DNA from: Alphaproteobacteria bacterium
Lineage (GTDB): Bacteria; Pseudomonadota; Alphaproteobacteria; Elsterales; Elsteraceae
Reading direction: 5' to 3'
Assembly: GCA_013298565.1 (NCBI GenBank)
Contig: JAAFIC010000020.1
Span: 1 to 41,496 of the forward strand
DNA: 41,496 nt
Positions 32,743-41,496 of the stretch are shown here, in pieces. How positions within the stretch are numbered: the first letter of the stretch is position 1; each line of letters opens with the position of its first letter. The notes beneath the pieces were generated by a model. That model did not search any database. It saw only the letters and a program-made list of their open reading frames with translations, and was not told where the DNA came from. The position numbers and the translations under genes were made by a program.

Positions 32743-35091
32743 GTGGCAAAGCTGACCGACCTTTTCCCGACCGAGCAAGCCGATGCGAACAATCGGCTGC
32801 TTTGGGAGATTTTGCAGATCGTGCCGGTCAATGTTTTCGTGCGCGATGCTGAGGGGCGGTTTCTGTACGTCAACGGCCAAACCGCGCGCTATGTTGGCCT
32901 GACCCCCCAGCAAATAATTGGGCGGACGGTGTTCGACCTTTACCCCACGCCGATTGCCCAGCGGTTCCATGAGGGCGACCTAAGCGCGCTCGCGGGCGAA
33001 GATGTGGCAGAAGATTGGCTGATGTCCGATCCCGACGAGAGGCCCCGACAGTATCTTCTGCGGAAGCGTGTCCTGGAGATTGATGGGCAGCGCATCGTTA
33101 TCGGCGCGTCGGTCGATATTTCCGACCGGCTTCTGGCCATGCAGCAGCTTGCCGATAGCGAGGCGCGCTTTCGACATTTGATCGAGGCGTCGCTCCAGGG
33201 GATTCTGATTATCTCCGGGCGGCAGGCACGGTTCGTCAATCAAGCCTTCGTGGAGATCTTCGGCTTTGCCTCTGCCGAGGAGGTGATGAGCTTTAGCCAG
33301 TTGGTCGGCGTTTTTGGCGACGAGGCCGAGGCGGAGGTTCTCACCATATGGGCGCGGATGGTGGCGGGCGAGACCGAGGTTGTTGCCCACGGTCTTGCAG
33401 CGCGGCGGCAGGATGGCCAGCGCCTGTGGATTGATGTTTTCGCGCGGGCAATCCAGTGGGACGGCCGGGCGGCAATGCAGGTTACGCTGATCGACGTAAC
33501 CCAGCGCACTCTGGCCGAAGTTGCCCTAGAGGCATCCCGGCGGGCGCTGGAGGCATCCCGCGAGCAGGCGGAGGAGGCAAGCCGGGCTAAGAGCCAGTTT
33601 CTCGCCGTCATGAGCCACGAGCTTCGCACGCCCCTCACCGGGGTGCTCGGCATGGTCGATTTATTGCTCGATACCCCCCTCGATGCTGAACAATATGGCT
33701 ATGCCGTTACCCTGCGCTCGTCGGCGCAAAGCTTGCTGACGTTATTGAGCGATATTCTCGACCTCTCCAAAATCGAAGCTGGGGGGTTGGTGCTGGAGGA
33801 GATCGACTTTAGTCTTGTCGATGTTATCGACGATGTTATCTCGCTCTTCCGGGGGCGGGCGTTGGACGCGCACACGCAGGTGCTCACCGAACTCAACCCG
33901 CAACTCCCGCGCTTGGTTAAGGGTGATCCCACGCGGCTGCGTCAGATTCTGCTAAACCTTATCGGCAATGCGGTAAAATTCACTCAAGAGGGCCGCGTTA
34001 CCCTGCGCGTGATCTGCGGAGAGCACGGGGGCGACGGGGAATTGCCGCTGCGCTTTGAGGTGGAAGATACGGGCATTGGGATTGCGCCGGAGCAACAGGC
34101 GCGGCTGTTCCAACCCTTCGTGCAGGCCGATGCCTCGACAACGCGCAAATACGGCGGCACCGGCTTGGGTCTCGCCATTTGCCGCCGTTTAGCCGAAGCG
34201 ATGGGGGGCGCGGTGGGGGTGCAGTCGGCTCTTGGCGAGGGTTCTACCTTCTGGGTGAGTGTGCCGATGCGTGTTGGCGATACCGCTGCCGGGGGCGGGG
34301 AGGCGAGCGCCCCTGAAGCGGGGCATTTGCGCGCCTGCCGTCTGCTCATTGCTGAGGATAACGAGGTTACGCGCACGCTGCTTCGCCTGATGCTCACGCG
34401 CCAGGGCCACGCGGTGATGACGGTCGAGAATGGCCGACTGGCGGTCGCGGCGGTACGGGAGCATGGGCCGTTTGATCTTGGCATTTTCGACATGCAAATG
34501 CCGGAGATGGATGGGGTTGCGGCGGCACGGGCTGTTCGGGCGCTGCCGAGAGGGCTAGGGACAATGCCCTTGATCGCGCTCACCGCCGATGTGTTGCCCG
34601 AAAGCCATGCGGAGTTTCGGCTGGCGGGGATTGACGCGATTCTGCCAAAGCCTGTCGATTGGCCTCGCTTAAAGCGCACGATGGCTCAACTGCTACCGCC
34701 GCTCAAAGCCATGGCCTTGATGAAGGGAGAGGCGCCAGAGGCCAATCTGGCCCTGCTCGATGCGGGTACTACGGTGCAGTTGGAACGTCAGCTTGGTCGG
34801 CTTGGGGTTGCCGCGCTCTGGTCCGGCCTTCCTATGAGCCTGGAAGAGGCGCTGGCGCGGCTTACGCGGGCGGAGCGTGCGGGCGATTGGGGGCAGTGGC
34901 GGCGAACGCTGGCATCCCTGTTGGCACTCACCGAACGGTTGGGGGCGCTACGCTGTGCCGCTGTCGCTCGCTCCGGCCTTCCTGACCTGGGCCAACCTTT
35001 GACGCACGGTATGGCTCAATGCTTGATTGAAGACTTGCGGGCAGCAGCACGGGCTACGCTGGCGGCAGCGGGGGCGAGTGGCCACGTTTAG
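32743..35091 (+). CDS. Hybrid sensor histidine kinase (PAS-PAS-HisKA-HATPase-REC) with a degenerate Hpt-like tail
   Basis: A 782-residue soluble hybrid kinase; no membrane segment is visible. Two PAS domains (about 18-130 and 140-255) are followed by a short coiled coil (255-285). The HisKA domain has His292 in [11 protein letters not shown]. The ATPase domain has [16 protein letters not shown] and GGTGLGLAI. The receiver domain (about 533-650) has the DN pair, phospho-acceptor Asp583 in [10 protein letters not shown], and a Lys in LPKPVDW. Residues about 670-775 are helical and resemble an Hpt domain, but Arg-Arg-Thr-Leu (720-723) stands where the His should be. Start GTG at 32743, 8 bp after the COQ9 gene. 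No response regulator is adjacent. Confidence 0.92.
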   Translation: MAKLTDLFPTEQADANNRLLWEILQIVPVNVFVRDAEGRFLYVNGQTARYVGLTPQQIIGRTVFDLYPTPIAQRFHEGDLSALAGEDVAEDWLMSDPDERPRQYLLRKRVLEIDGQRIVIGASVDISDRLLAMQQLADSEARFRHLIEASLQGILIISGRQARFVNQAFVEIFGFASAEEVMSFSQLVGVFGDEAEAEVLTIWARMVAGETEVVAHGLAARRQDGQRLWIDVFARAIQWDGRAAMQVTLIDVTQRTLAEVALEASRRALEASREQAEEASRAKSQFLAVMSHELRTPLTGVLGMVDLLLDTPLDAEQYGYAVTLRSSAQSLLTLLSDILDLSKIEAGGLVLEEIDFSLVDVIDDVISLFRGRALDAHTQVLTELNPQLPRLVKGDPTRLRQILLNLIGNAVKFTQEGRVTLRVICGEHGGDGELPLRFEVEDTGIGIAPEQQARLFQPFVQADASTTRKYGGTGLGLAICRRLAEAMGGAVGVQSALGEGSTFWVSVPMRVGDTAAGGGEASAPEAGHLRACRLLIAEDNEVTRTLLRLMLTRQGHAVMTVENGRLAVAAVREHGPFDLGIFDMQMPEMDGVAAARAVRALPRGLGTMPLIALTADVLPESHAEFRLAGIDAILPKPVDWPRLKRTMAQLLPPLKAMALMKGEAPEANLALLDAGTTVQLERQLGRLGVAALWSGLPMSLEEALARLTRAERAGDWGQWRRTLASLLALTERLGALRCAAVARSGLPDLGQPLTHGMAQCLIEDLRAAARATLAAAGASGHV

Positions 35092-35121
35092 GAACGCAAG
35101 CTAGCCCCGTCTCAGCCCCGC

Positions 35122-36948
35122 CTATTTCCCGCGTTTTGCTTGCGTCGCGGCGGCTTTTTCCGCATCCCACCACCAGCGGTCGAAGCTCTCCCGTTGTAGG
35201 GTTTCGAGACCGGGACGGCTGTAATAGTCCCAATGGGCATAGCGCGTCGTGCGTCCGTGGAACTGCGGAATAACGTAATGGCCCCAGCGCAGCAGCCGGT
35301 CCAGCACGTTAACGCGCGTTACCAGTGCCTCGCGCGTGGGGGCATTGATGACCTGCTCGATCAGGGTATCAATCGCAGGGTCTTTGATTCCTGGCAGATT
35401 GCGCCCGCCCGGCGTGTCGGCGCTGACCGAGCCAAAAAACTCACGCTGTTCATTTCCAGGGCTGCTTGACTGCGGGAAAATGCCGACGACCATATCGAAA
35501 TCATAGGTTTCGAGGCGCTTCTGATACTGGCTGACGTCGAGCAAGCGAAGTTTGGCGGTTACGCCCAACTGTTCCAGGTTTTTGATGAACGGGAGCGTGC
35601 TGCGCTCGAAGGCTTGGTTATCAATGAGGATCTCGAAGCTCATCGGCTGGCCCTTGGCATCGGTCAGCTTCGTGTCTTTCACCGTCCAACCCGCCTCCCG
35701 CAGCCGCTTGAGGGCCGTGCGAAGGTTTTCGCGAAGAGTGCCACTGCCATCGGTTTTGGGCGGCAGATACTCAGTGCTGAAAACTTCCTCCGGCACTTTA
35801 CCCTTGAACGGCGCCAGGAGCGCCAGTTCTTCCGGGCTGGGCAGACCGCGCGCGCGCAACTCCGAATTATCGAAATAGCTAACCGTGCGGATTAACTGCC
35901 CGTCCGAGAGCGTTTTATTCGTCCACTCGAAGTCATAGGCATAGGCCAACGCCGCCCGCACTTTCGGATCGGCAAATTGCGCGCGGCGGGTGTTGAAGAC
36001 ATAGCCTTGCATTCCGCGCGGGCTGCTATCGCCAATTTCAGTACGCTGGATCAAGCCTTGGCGCACGGGGGGCTTATCGTACGCAGTGGCCCAGCGGGAG
36101 GAGGATTGTTCTTGCCGCAGAGTAATATCGCCCGCCATCAAGGCTTCAAGCGCAACCCCATCATCGCGGTAATAGTCGAAACGCAATAGATCGAAATTAT
36201 GACGCCCACGCTGCGGCGCAAGGTCTTTCCCCCAGTAATTAGGATTGCGCGCGTATACGATACTGCGGTTGGCATCGACGCTTTTTACCTGATACGGGCC
36301 GGAGCCTAAAGGCGCATCGAGACTGGTTTGATCGAAAGGCCGGGTTGCATAATAGGCGGCGGAAAACACGGGGAAATCGCCAATAATCAGCGGGAGTTCT
36401 TGATTATTACCATCTTTGAAGCGGAAGGTAATCGTGCGCGCATCGGCGGTTTCCACCCCGGTTACATCGTTGAAATAGCTCCGGTAGTTGGGCGCGCCCT
36501 TCTCCCTCAGCACCGTATAGCTGAAGGCGACATCTTGGGCCGTTACGGGGGTTCCATCATGGAACTTGGCGTCGGCGCGCAGTGTGAAGGTGATCGACGT
36601 GCGGTCTTTCGCAAGCTCCATGGTCTCGGCCAGCAGGCCGTAGCGGCTGAACGGCTCATCAGAGGAGGCAATGGTGAGGGTGTCGAACAGTAGGCCAACA
36701 CTCGCGGCAGGGGTACCCTTCAGAATAAAGCCATTGAGACTATCGAACCCGCCTAAAACGGACAGCCGAACCTCGCCGCCCTTCGGGGCGTTCGGGTTAA
36801 CATAGTCGAAAGAGGCGAAGTCCGGTTTATACTTAGGCGCGCCATAGAGGGCCATGCCCTGCACCGGGTCCGCGTTGGCCGAAGATGGCACCCACGCATA
36901 ACTCAGCAGCCCGGCTGCGACCATTATAGCCCATCGCGTCCGCGTCAT
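35122..36948 (-). CDS. ABC transporter periplasmic binding protein, family 5 (YejA/oligopeptide-like)
   Basis: A protein of about 608 residues. A Sec signal peptide covers about 1-27 (basic start, hydrophobic core, cleavage after SANA before DPVQG). The mature protein has the family 5 pattern of the YejA type: MALYGAPKYKPDFASFDYVNPNAP (here shortened), AKFHDGTPVTAQDVAFSY, LGSGPYQVKSVDANRSIVY, and the ALAYAYDFEWTNKTL hinge. It binds peptides or peptide-like compounds. The ATG at 36946-36948 has AGGAG 5 bases upstream; the GTG just before it is too close. No permease or ATPase gene is nearby. Its Shine-Dalgarno region pairs exactly with 8 bases of the small-RNA candidate at 14851-14978. Confidence 0.9.
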   Translation of the reverse strand: MTRTRWAIMVAAGLLSYAWVPSSANADPVQGMALYGAPKYKPDFASFDYVNPNAPKGGEVRLSVLGGFDSLNGFILKGTPAASVGLLFDTLTIASSDEPFSRYGLLAETMELAKDRTSITFTLRADAKFHDGTPVTAQDVAFSYTVLREKGAPNYRSYFNDVTGVETADARTITFRFKDGNNQELPLIIGDFPVFSAAYYATRPFDQTSLDAPLGSGPYQVKSVDANRSIVYARNPNYWGKDLAPQRGRHNFDLLRFDYYRDDGVALEALMAGDITLRQEQSSSRWATAYDKPPVRQGLIQRTEIGDSSPRGMQGYVFNTRRAQFADPKVRAALAYAYDFEWTNKTLSDGQLIRTVSYFDNSELRARGLPSPEELALLAPFKGKVPEEVFSTEYLPPKTDGSGTLRENLRTALKRLREAGWTVKDTKLTDAKGQPMSFEILIDNQAFERSTLPFIKNLEQLGVTAKLRLLDVSQYQKRLETYDFDMVVGIFPQSSSPGNEQREFFGSVSADTPGGRNLPGIKDPAIDTLIEQVINAPTREALVTRVNVLDRLLRWGHYVIPQFHGRTTRYAHWDYYSRPGLETLQRESFDRWWWDAEKAAATQAKRGK

Positions 36949-36969
36949 CACGTCTCCTGCCGGTTCATA

Positions 36970-37062
36970 TTAGAGCGTTTTTCGTTCACGATAAAGGCTC
37001 TAATCTTTTGTTTTGTTTAGCAAAGGCTAGTCGCGGGTGATTCCACTCGCTCGGGATTTGCT
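36970..37062 (+). repeat. RIME-like mosaic palindromic element, copy 4
   Basis: Hairpin A (36970-37003) has TTAGAGC/GCTCTAA ends with the inner GTTTTTCGTTCACG segment. The linker is TCTTTTGTTTTGTTT. Hairpin B (37019-37062) has AGCAAA/TTTGCT ends and GCGGGT/ACTCGC. The 37008-37062 part closely matches 13037-13091. It lies over the tetR 3' end. Confidence 0.82.
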
Positions 37063-37740
37063 GTAATGCTGGTGCGAGGGTTCGGGTGCAAGGCCGCGCA
37101 TCAGGGTATCCAACAGCGTTTCAATCATCAGCTCTGGCGGGGCGGGGGGGTGATCGCTCGATTTAATCAGCAGCGTCGCCAGCCCGTGAACGCTGGCCCA
37201 CAGGGTTGCCGTAATCGCGGCAGCATCCCCCTGGCGCAGTTGCCCCGATGCCTGACAGCGGGCGACGCCTTTTTCCAGACTGCCATAGGCTTGCTCGCAC
37301 AGGTTATCGCAGCAATCCTCTTGCTTCTTACGGCATACGTCGCGCTTGGCTTCGGGCGGCAGTGTCATAAACACCACGCGATAATGATCGGGATAGGATA
37401 GGCCGAAGCGGATATAGGCTTCCAGCCCCCGGCGCAGCGCGCACAGCGGATCGGTGACAGGACACATGACCGACTGAAGGTTTTGCAGCAAAATCCCAAA
37501 GGTTTCCTGAACCAGATGGAAAACCAACTCTTCCTTATTGCGGAAATAGAGATAGAGGGTTGTCGGCGTCACGTTCAGCTTGGCGGCGATATTTCGCATG
37601 GAAGTGCGATCGTAGCCCTCGGTAAGCATCAACTCCCGCGCGGCGGCCAGAATCTCGCTCCGGCGATCTTGGCTCCGCTCAGTCGTCGCACGAACGGAGT
37701 CTGCGACGGTCGTGACAATCGAGATCGGAACAGCCGTCAT
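37027..37740 (-). CDS. TetR-family regulator with a cysteine-rich ligand domain
   Basis: A 237-residue TetR protein. The start is the ATG at 37738-37740, because AGGAGGG lies 6 bases upstream; the open frame continues 16 codons further without a signal. The helix-turn-helix is at about 30-75 (RSEILAAARELMLTEGYDRTSMRNIAAKLNVTPTTLYLYFRN, in family order). The C-terminal domain holds seven cysteines: VMC, PLC, DVC, a CC pair, NLC and ARC. Several fall in one stretch, DVCRKKQEDCCDNLC, which suggests metal or thiol sensing. The last 11 residues (SKSRASGITRD) and the stop are encoded by a RIME-like element, so the original C-terminus has been replaced or extended. The target is unknown. Confidence 0.85.
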   Translation of the reverse strand: MTAVPISIVTTVADSVRATTERSQDRRSEILAAARELMLTEGYDRTSMRNIAAKLNVTPTTLYLYFRNKEELVFHLVQETFGILLQNLQSVMCPVTDPLCALRRGLEAYIRFGLSYPDHYRVVFMTLPPEAKRDVCRKKQEDCCDNLCEQAYGSLEKGVARCQASGQLRQGDAAAITATLWASVHGLATLLIKSSDHPPAPPELMIETLLDTLMRGLAPEPSHQHYSKSRASGITRD

Positions 37741-37908
37741 CTCTAACCCTCCTAGGCTCGGGCGTGTCGCTAACCGAGCAATCAACACGCCGCCCCCAAT
37801 TTTTCTCAGCGACTATACTAACTCAGCGTCCCTTTTGGTATGGGAACTTCATAAGACCGTAACAAGGGCTTTTACCCCTAAACCCGCCCAGATTGCCGAT
37901 ATTTCACT

Positions 37909-37950
37909 AAAAAAAGGCCGAAGGTCCGGGCTGGACCTGCGGCCTTCTGT
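37909..37950 (-). terminator. Terminator after the cytochrome c gene
   Basis: On the minus strand AGAAGGCCGCAGGTCC-AGCCC-GGACCTTCGGCC is followed by seven T residues. Confidence 0.88.
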
Positions 37951-37996
37951 CTTTGGATTGTTCTCACCAAGGAGGCGAGAAAGAATCCCTGGTCGG

Positions 37997-38545
37997 TTAG
38001 GGCAGCGGCTTCGGCGCGTCGCTAAGGGACCGCAGGTAGGCGATTACCTGAGCGCGCTCTTCCGGCTTTTTGATGCCCGCGAAGGACATTTTCGTACCCG
38101 GCGCATAAGCTTTCGGATTGGCAAGGAACTTGTTCAGCTCCTCATAAGACCAATCTTGCGCCGCCATCTTCTTAATAGCGTCTGAATAGGCATAGGTTGC
38201 AATGTGCGCGTGCTTGGCACCCACAATATCCCAAAGGTTTGGGCCAACCTTATTGCCGCCGCCTTTATCGAAACCGTGGCAGGCCACGCATTTCTTCGCG
38301 GCGGCTTCCCCAGCCTTCACATCGGCGCTGGCGAGCAGCGGCGCGATTGGCTCAAGCGGCGCATCCGGTGCCGGCGCGCTACCACCCGAGGCTGCGGCGG
38401 GGGCGCCAACGCCCTCCACGACATACACGTTCTTTTCGAGCGCGTGCGGCTTGATCAACATGCCGCCCCCAATACTGGCAACCATTGCCGTGATCCCGGC
38501 AACCAAAACGGCGGCAGCGATTTTGTTCAGTTCGAAACTCGACAT
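37997..38545 (-). CDS. Membrane-anchored class I cytochrome c (CycM/c552-like)
   Basis: A 182-residue protein. One N-terminal membrane segment (about 8-31, uncleaved) is followed by an Ala/Pro-rich linker (45-75) and a cytochrome c domain. Heme binds at Cys86-VA-Cys89-His90, and Met153 in PGTKMSF is the likely sixth ligand. Such proteins pass electrons from the bc1 complex to a terminal oxidase at the periplasmic face. The linker lets the domain reach both complexes. Single gene with its own terminator, divergent from kdsB. Confidence 0.92.
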   Translation of the reverse strand: MSSFELNKIAAAVLVAGITAMVASIGGGMLIKPHALEKNVYVVEGVGAPAAASGGSAPAPDAPLEPIAPLLASADVKAGEAAAKKCVACHGFDKGGGNKVGPNLWDIVGAKHAHIATYAYSDAIKKMAAQDWSYEELNKFLANPKAYAPGTKMSFAGIKKPEERAQVIAYLRSLSDAPKPLP

Positions 38546-38793
38546 CGTTCTCTTCGACCCGTTTGCTCAGCGAATGGCCGGAAAATAGCCGCAAAGAACC
38601 GCCCTGTCCAATGCCACGATCACTGGAGCGCGAGATTACTGACGCGGCCCCGCGCCGCAGCGGTCTGTTAGGTCTTTTCAATCCCGAAAATCGGGCGTGT
38701 GGAAAACGCAGAGCTTGCCGCCCCTTGCGAAGGTTAAGCTGTTGCGGCACAACAAATGCACCCCAACGCAAGGGGGGGTTAAAAGGGTTCAAG

Positions 38794-39543
38794 ATGCTGC
38801 TCAATCCGCTGATCGTAATCCCCACGCGCCTTAAAGCCACCCGCCTGCCCGATAAACCGTTGGCAGATATTCAAGGGGAGCCGATGATCGTCCACGTCTG
38901 GCGGCGTGCGGTTGCGGCGGCAGTGGGGCCGGTCGTCGTCGCCTGCGGAGACAGGGCGATTTACGACGTGATTGCGGCGCGCGGCGGCACCGCCGTGATG
39001 ACCGATCCCGATCTTCCCTCCGGGTCTGACCGGGTTCAGGCGGCGGCCCAAGCGGTCGATCCTGCCGGCGATTTTAACGTGATCGTCAACCTGCAAGGCG
39101 ATTTGCCAACCCTCGACCCGGCCATTCTGCGCGATGTTCTGCTGCCGCTGGAAGCCGATGCCACGGTTGATATCGCAACCCTTGCCGTCGAGATTATTGA
39201 GGCGGCGGAATTCCATAACCCCAATGTGGTGAAGATTGCCCTGGCACGCATATCGGAGACCGCCAGCATTGGCCGGGGGCTGTACTTCTCCCGCGCGCCG
39301 ATTCCAACGGGCGAGGGGCCGCACTATCACCACATCGGCATTTACGCTTACCGCCGCGCCGCCTTGGCTCGCTTCGTTGGCCTACCGGTGGCCGAGTTGG
39401 AGGCGCTGGAGCGGCTGGAGCAGTTGCGCGCCCTCACGCATGGAATGCGGATCGACGTGAAAATCGTCCACACCAACCCGCTCGGGGTCGATACCCCAGC
39501 GGACCTGGAGCGCGCCCGCGCGCTGATTAATCGCGCGAATTAA
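38794..39543 (+). CDS. kdsB: 3-deoxy-manno-octulosonate cytidylyltransferase
   Basis: A 249-residue CMP-Kdo synthetase: VIPTRLKATRLPDKPLADI near the N-terminus, TDPDLPSGSDRV, NLQGDLPTLDP with the metal-binding Asp, and HHIGIYAYRR. It activates Kdo with CTP for lipopolysaccharide core assembly. The start is the ATG at 38794, with AAAAGGG about 8 bases upstream. The frame is open for 77 further codons, but that part has frameshifted composition. pheA follows after 26 bp, so kdsB-pheA-glsA are probably one operon. Confidence 0.95.
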   Translation: MLLNPLIVIPTRLKATRLPDKPLADIQGEPMIVHVWRRAVAAAVGPVVVACGDRAIYDVIAARGGTAVMTDPDLPSGSDRVQAAAQAVDPAGDFNVIVNLQGDLPTLDPAILRDVLLPLEADATVDIATLAVEIIEAAEFHNPNVVKIALARISETASIGRGLYFSRAPIPTGEGPHYHHIGIYAYRRAALARFVGLPVAELEALERLEQLRALTHGMRIDVKIVHTNPLGVDTPADLERARALINRAN

Positions 39544-39569
39544 GCCCGTTAGCGCGCTTTGGAGAGATT

Positions 39570-40436
39570 ATGACCGACAGTATCCGCCTCGTTGCCTTTC
39601 AAGGCCAAGCTGGTGCCTATTCCGACCTTGCGTGCCGCGCCTATTTCCCCGGTGTGGCGACGCTACCCTGCCCGACGTTCGAGGACGCGCTCGCCGCCGT
39701 CCGGGACGGTGCGGCGGATCGGGCGATGATCCCCATCGAAAACTCGTTGGCGGGCCGGGTTGCCGACGTTCATCACCTGATGCCAAAATCGGGCCTGCAT
39801 ATTGTCGGTGAGCATTTTCAGCGGGTGAACCACCAGCTTCTCGCGCCGAAAGGGGCCACGTTGGCGGGGATTCGCCGCGCCCGCAGCCATGTTCAAGCCT
39901 TGGGCCAGTGTCGCGGCTTCTTGCGCGCGCAGGGGATCGAAGCTGTGGTTGATGCCGACACGGCAGGCTCCGCCCGGCAGGTGGCCGAAAAAGGCGATCC
40001 AACTGAAGCCGCCATCGCCTCCTCGCTATGTGCCGATCTTTATGGGCTGGAAATTCTCAAAGCCGATATTGAAGACGCCAAGCATAACACTACGCGGATG
40101 CTCATTCTCGCCCGCGTCGCCGAAATCCCCGATTTGGCGGACGGGCCGTGCATCACCAGCTTCGTCTTTCGCGTTCGTTCGGTCCCGGCGGCGCTTTATA
40201 AGGCGATGGGCGGGTTTGCGACGAACGGCATCAACCTTACCAAGCTCGAAAGCTATATGGTCGGCGGTAACTTCGTCGCGGCGCAATTCTATGCCGATGC
40301 CGAAGGCCATGTGGATGATCGCGCGATGCGTCTCGCTTTAGAAGAACTCCGCTTTTTCAGCCGTGAGGTGAAAGTGCTCGGCGTTTATCCCGCCAACCCC
40401 TTCCGCCAAACCGGCATGGCGGATCTCGGTGAGTAA
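39570..40436 (+). CDS. pheA: Prephenate dehydratase
   Basis: A 288-residue monofunctional dehydratase. The catalytic domain covers about 1-185 ([38 protein letters not shown], and [10 protein letters not shown] near the end). The ACT regulatory domain covers about 200-275, with [20 protein letters not shown], where phenylalanine binds. It converts prephenate to phenylpyruvate. There is no chorismate mutase domain. Its stop overlaps the GTG start of glsA by 8 bp. Confidence 0.95.
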   Translation: MTDSIRLVAFQGQAGAYSDLACRAYFPGVATLPCPTFEDALAAVRDGAADRAMIPIENSLAGRVADVHHLMPKSGLHIVGEHFQRVNHQLLAPKGATLAGIRRARSHVQALGQCRGFLRAQGIEAVVDADTAGSARQVAEKGDPTEAAIASSLCADLYGLEILKADIEDAKHNTTRMLILARVAEIPDLADGPCITSFVFRVRSVPAALYKAMGGFATNGINLTKLESYMVGGNFVAAQFYADAEGHVDDRAMRLALEELRFFSREVKVLGVYPANPFRQTGMADLGE

Positions 40437-41379
40437 CCAAAGCGCTGTTAGTCCAGAAACGCTTCAGGCGCTGGTTGATAGCGTCTATGCCGATCTTGCG
40501 CCGCGCCGGGGGGAAGGGGCGGTGGCGGACTACATCCCCCAACTCGCCCGCATCGACCCGCAGAAGTTCGGGATTGCCGTCGCCACTGTGTCCGGCGAAG
40601 TGATTGTTGTTGGGGACGCGCGGGAAGCCTTCTCGATCCAAAGCGTCTCGAAAGTCTTCACGCTGGCGCTGGCGTTGGGTAAATGGGGTGATGGCCTCTG
40701 GAAGCGAGTGGGGCGGGAGCCGTCGGGAACGTCCTTCAACTCCATCGTGCAGTTGGAGCAGGAGCGCGGGATTCCCCGCAACCCCTTCATCAATGCGGGC
40801 GCTATCGTCGTCACCGATTTGCTGTTAGCGGGTCATCAACCGCGCGAGGCTTTGGGTGAAATTCTGCGTTTCATCCGCTTCCTCGCCGATGACGAGAGCA
40901 TCGTCGTTGATTCCGCCGTGGCGAAGTCGGAAACCGAAACCGGCTTTCGTAATCAGGCGCTCGCCAATTACATGCGCGCTTTCGGCAACCTGCATCATCC
41001 GGTCGATCTTACGCTGGGGGTCTATTTCCACCAATGCGCCTTGGCCCTCAGTTGCGCGCAGCTCGCCAAAGCCGGGCTGTTTCTGGCCAATGGCGGGCGT
41101 TTGCCGAAAGATGGTTCGGTTGTCTCGCGGGAGCGTGCGCGCCGGATTAATGCCTTGATGCTCACGTGCGGTCACTATGATGCTTCAGGCGATTTCGCCT
41201 ATCGGGTGGGGTTGCCCGGCAAAAGCGGGGTTGGCGGTGGCATTCTCGCCATCGTCCCAGGGCAAGCGGCGATCGCGGTTTGGTCGCCGGGGCTGAATAA
41301 GAACGGCAACTCTCTCCTCGGCACTCTGGCCCTGGAGATGCTGGCCCAGCGCGCCGGCTGGTCGGTGTTCGGCGCATAA
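40429..41379 (+). CDS. glsA: Glutaminase
   Basis: A 316-residue serine-dependent glutaminase of normal length. The nucleophile and base are Ser72 and Lys75 in [43 protein letters not shown] and [19 protein letters not shown] are in family order. It hydrolyses glutamine to glutamate and ammonia. The GTG start at 40429 lies inside the last codons of pheA, so it is translated with it. The 117 bases after the stop hold no recognisable feature. Confidence 0.95.
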   Translation: MSNQSAVSPETLQALVDSVYADLAPRRGEGAVADYIPQLARIDPQKFGIAVATVSGEVIVVGDAREAFSIQSVSKVFTLALALGKWGDGLWKRVGREPSGTSFNSIVQLEQERGIPRNPFINAGAIVVTDLLLAGHQPREALGEILRFIRFLADDESIVVDSAVAKSETETGFRNQALANYMRAFGNLHHPVDLTLGVYFHQCALALSCAQLAKAGLFLANGGRLPKDGSVVSRERARRINALMLTCGHYDASGDFAYRVGLPGKSGVGGGILAIVPGQAAIAVWSPGLNKNGNSLLGTLALEMLAQRAGWSVFGA

Positions 41380-41496
41380 GGTGCTTGCGGTGTCCTTATG
41401 AAGATTTTTGCAAAATGTTCTTGCGGGGTTTTTGGGTTGGGCTTATAAAGCGCTTCCCGACGACGCGGCGCTTGTGATTAAGTCACTGAGATTGCT

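Overview
The window is a GC-rich chromosomal segment of an alphaproteobacterium, most likely a member of the Rhodospirillales. The genus cannot be fixed from sequence alone. The signs are trxB next to an LsrB/VtlR-type LysR gene, a membrane-anchored cytochrome c552-like protein, a COQ9 gene, an ELM1-family (DUF1022) gene, a hybrid MaeB malic enzyme, and intergenic mosaic palindromes like those of rhizobia. Almost all content is ordinary housekeeping or metabolism. There is no prophage, insertion sequence, CRISPR array or rRNA operon.

Layout. 1-4055 (minus): glutamine-synthetase-like enzyme cut by the window edge, a TPR-methyltransferase fusion and a class I aminotransferase. 4284-5342 (plus): a small secreted protein and two unknown genes. 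5368-8171 (minus): SnoaL-like protein, rsmD, an RluB-type pseudouridine synthase and a class I amidotransferase. 8233-9833 (plus): 3-hydroxybutyrate dehydrogenase, tadA and an orphan ribbon-helix-helix protein. 9849-12582: a partial phosphonate locus (2H phosphoesterase-phnM facing away from phnF) without C-P lyase core genes. 12583-13119: a non-coding stretch rich in palindromes. 13120-14723: arsC and a DAO-family oxidase, converging. 14851-17045 (minus): trxB, an LsrB/VtlR-like LysR gene and a strong small-RNA candidate. 17237-21404 (minus): a tight envelope operon of ELM1-like, ArnT-like and double-PAP2 proteins. 21471-26036: lrp, greA, a PilZ protein, an MHS-family transporter and lipB. 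26199-29912: tRNA-Leu(GAG), a cupin, maeB and rpsD. 30016-32734: rarD, rpsU, def and coq9. 32743-38545: a hybrid histidine kinase, an oligopeptide-type binding protein, a cysteine-rich TetR regulator and cytochrome c. 38794-41379: kdsB, pheA and glsA.

The most interesting signals are non-coding. A predicted RNA of about 128 nt (14978 to 14851, minus) has a promoter, stacked hairpins and an intrinsic terminator. It lies downstream of the LsrB/VtlR-like gene, which is where AbcR (alpha-r15) RNAs lie in rhizobia. A 23-bp perfect palindrome sits about 68 bp upstream of its predicted start. One of its hairpins holds an 8-nt exact complement to the Shine-Dalgarno region of the binding-protein gene at 36948.

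The second theme is a set of two-hairpin mosaic elements with TAGAGC...GCTCTA ends, seen at 11741, 12991, 17142 and 36970, plus a related P1/P2 pair at 12611 and 22030. Three genes (the PAP2 gene, greA and tetR) end inside such elements and take their stop codons from them. In tetR the last 11 residues are also encoded by the element.
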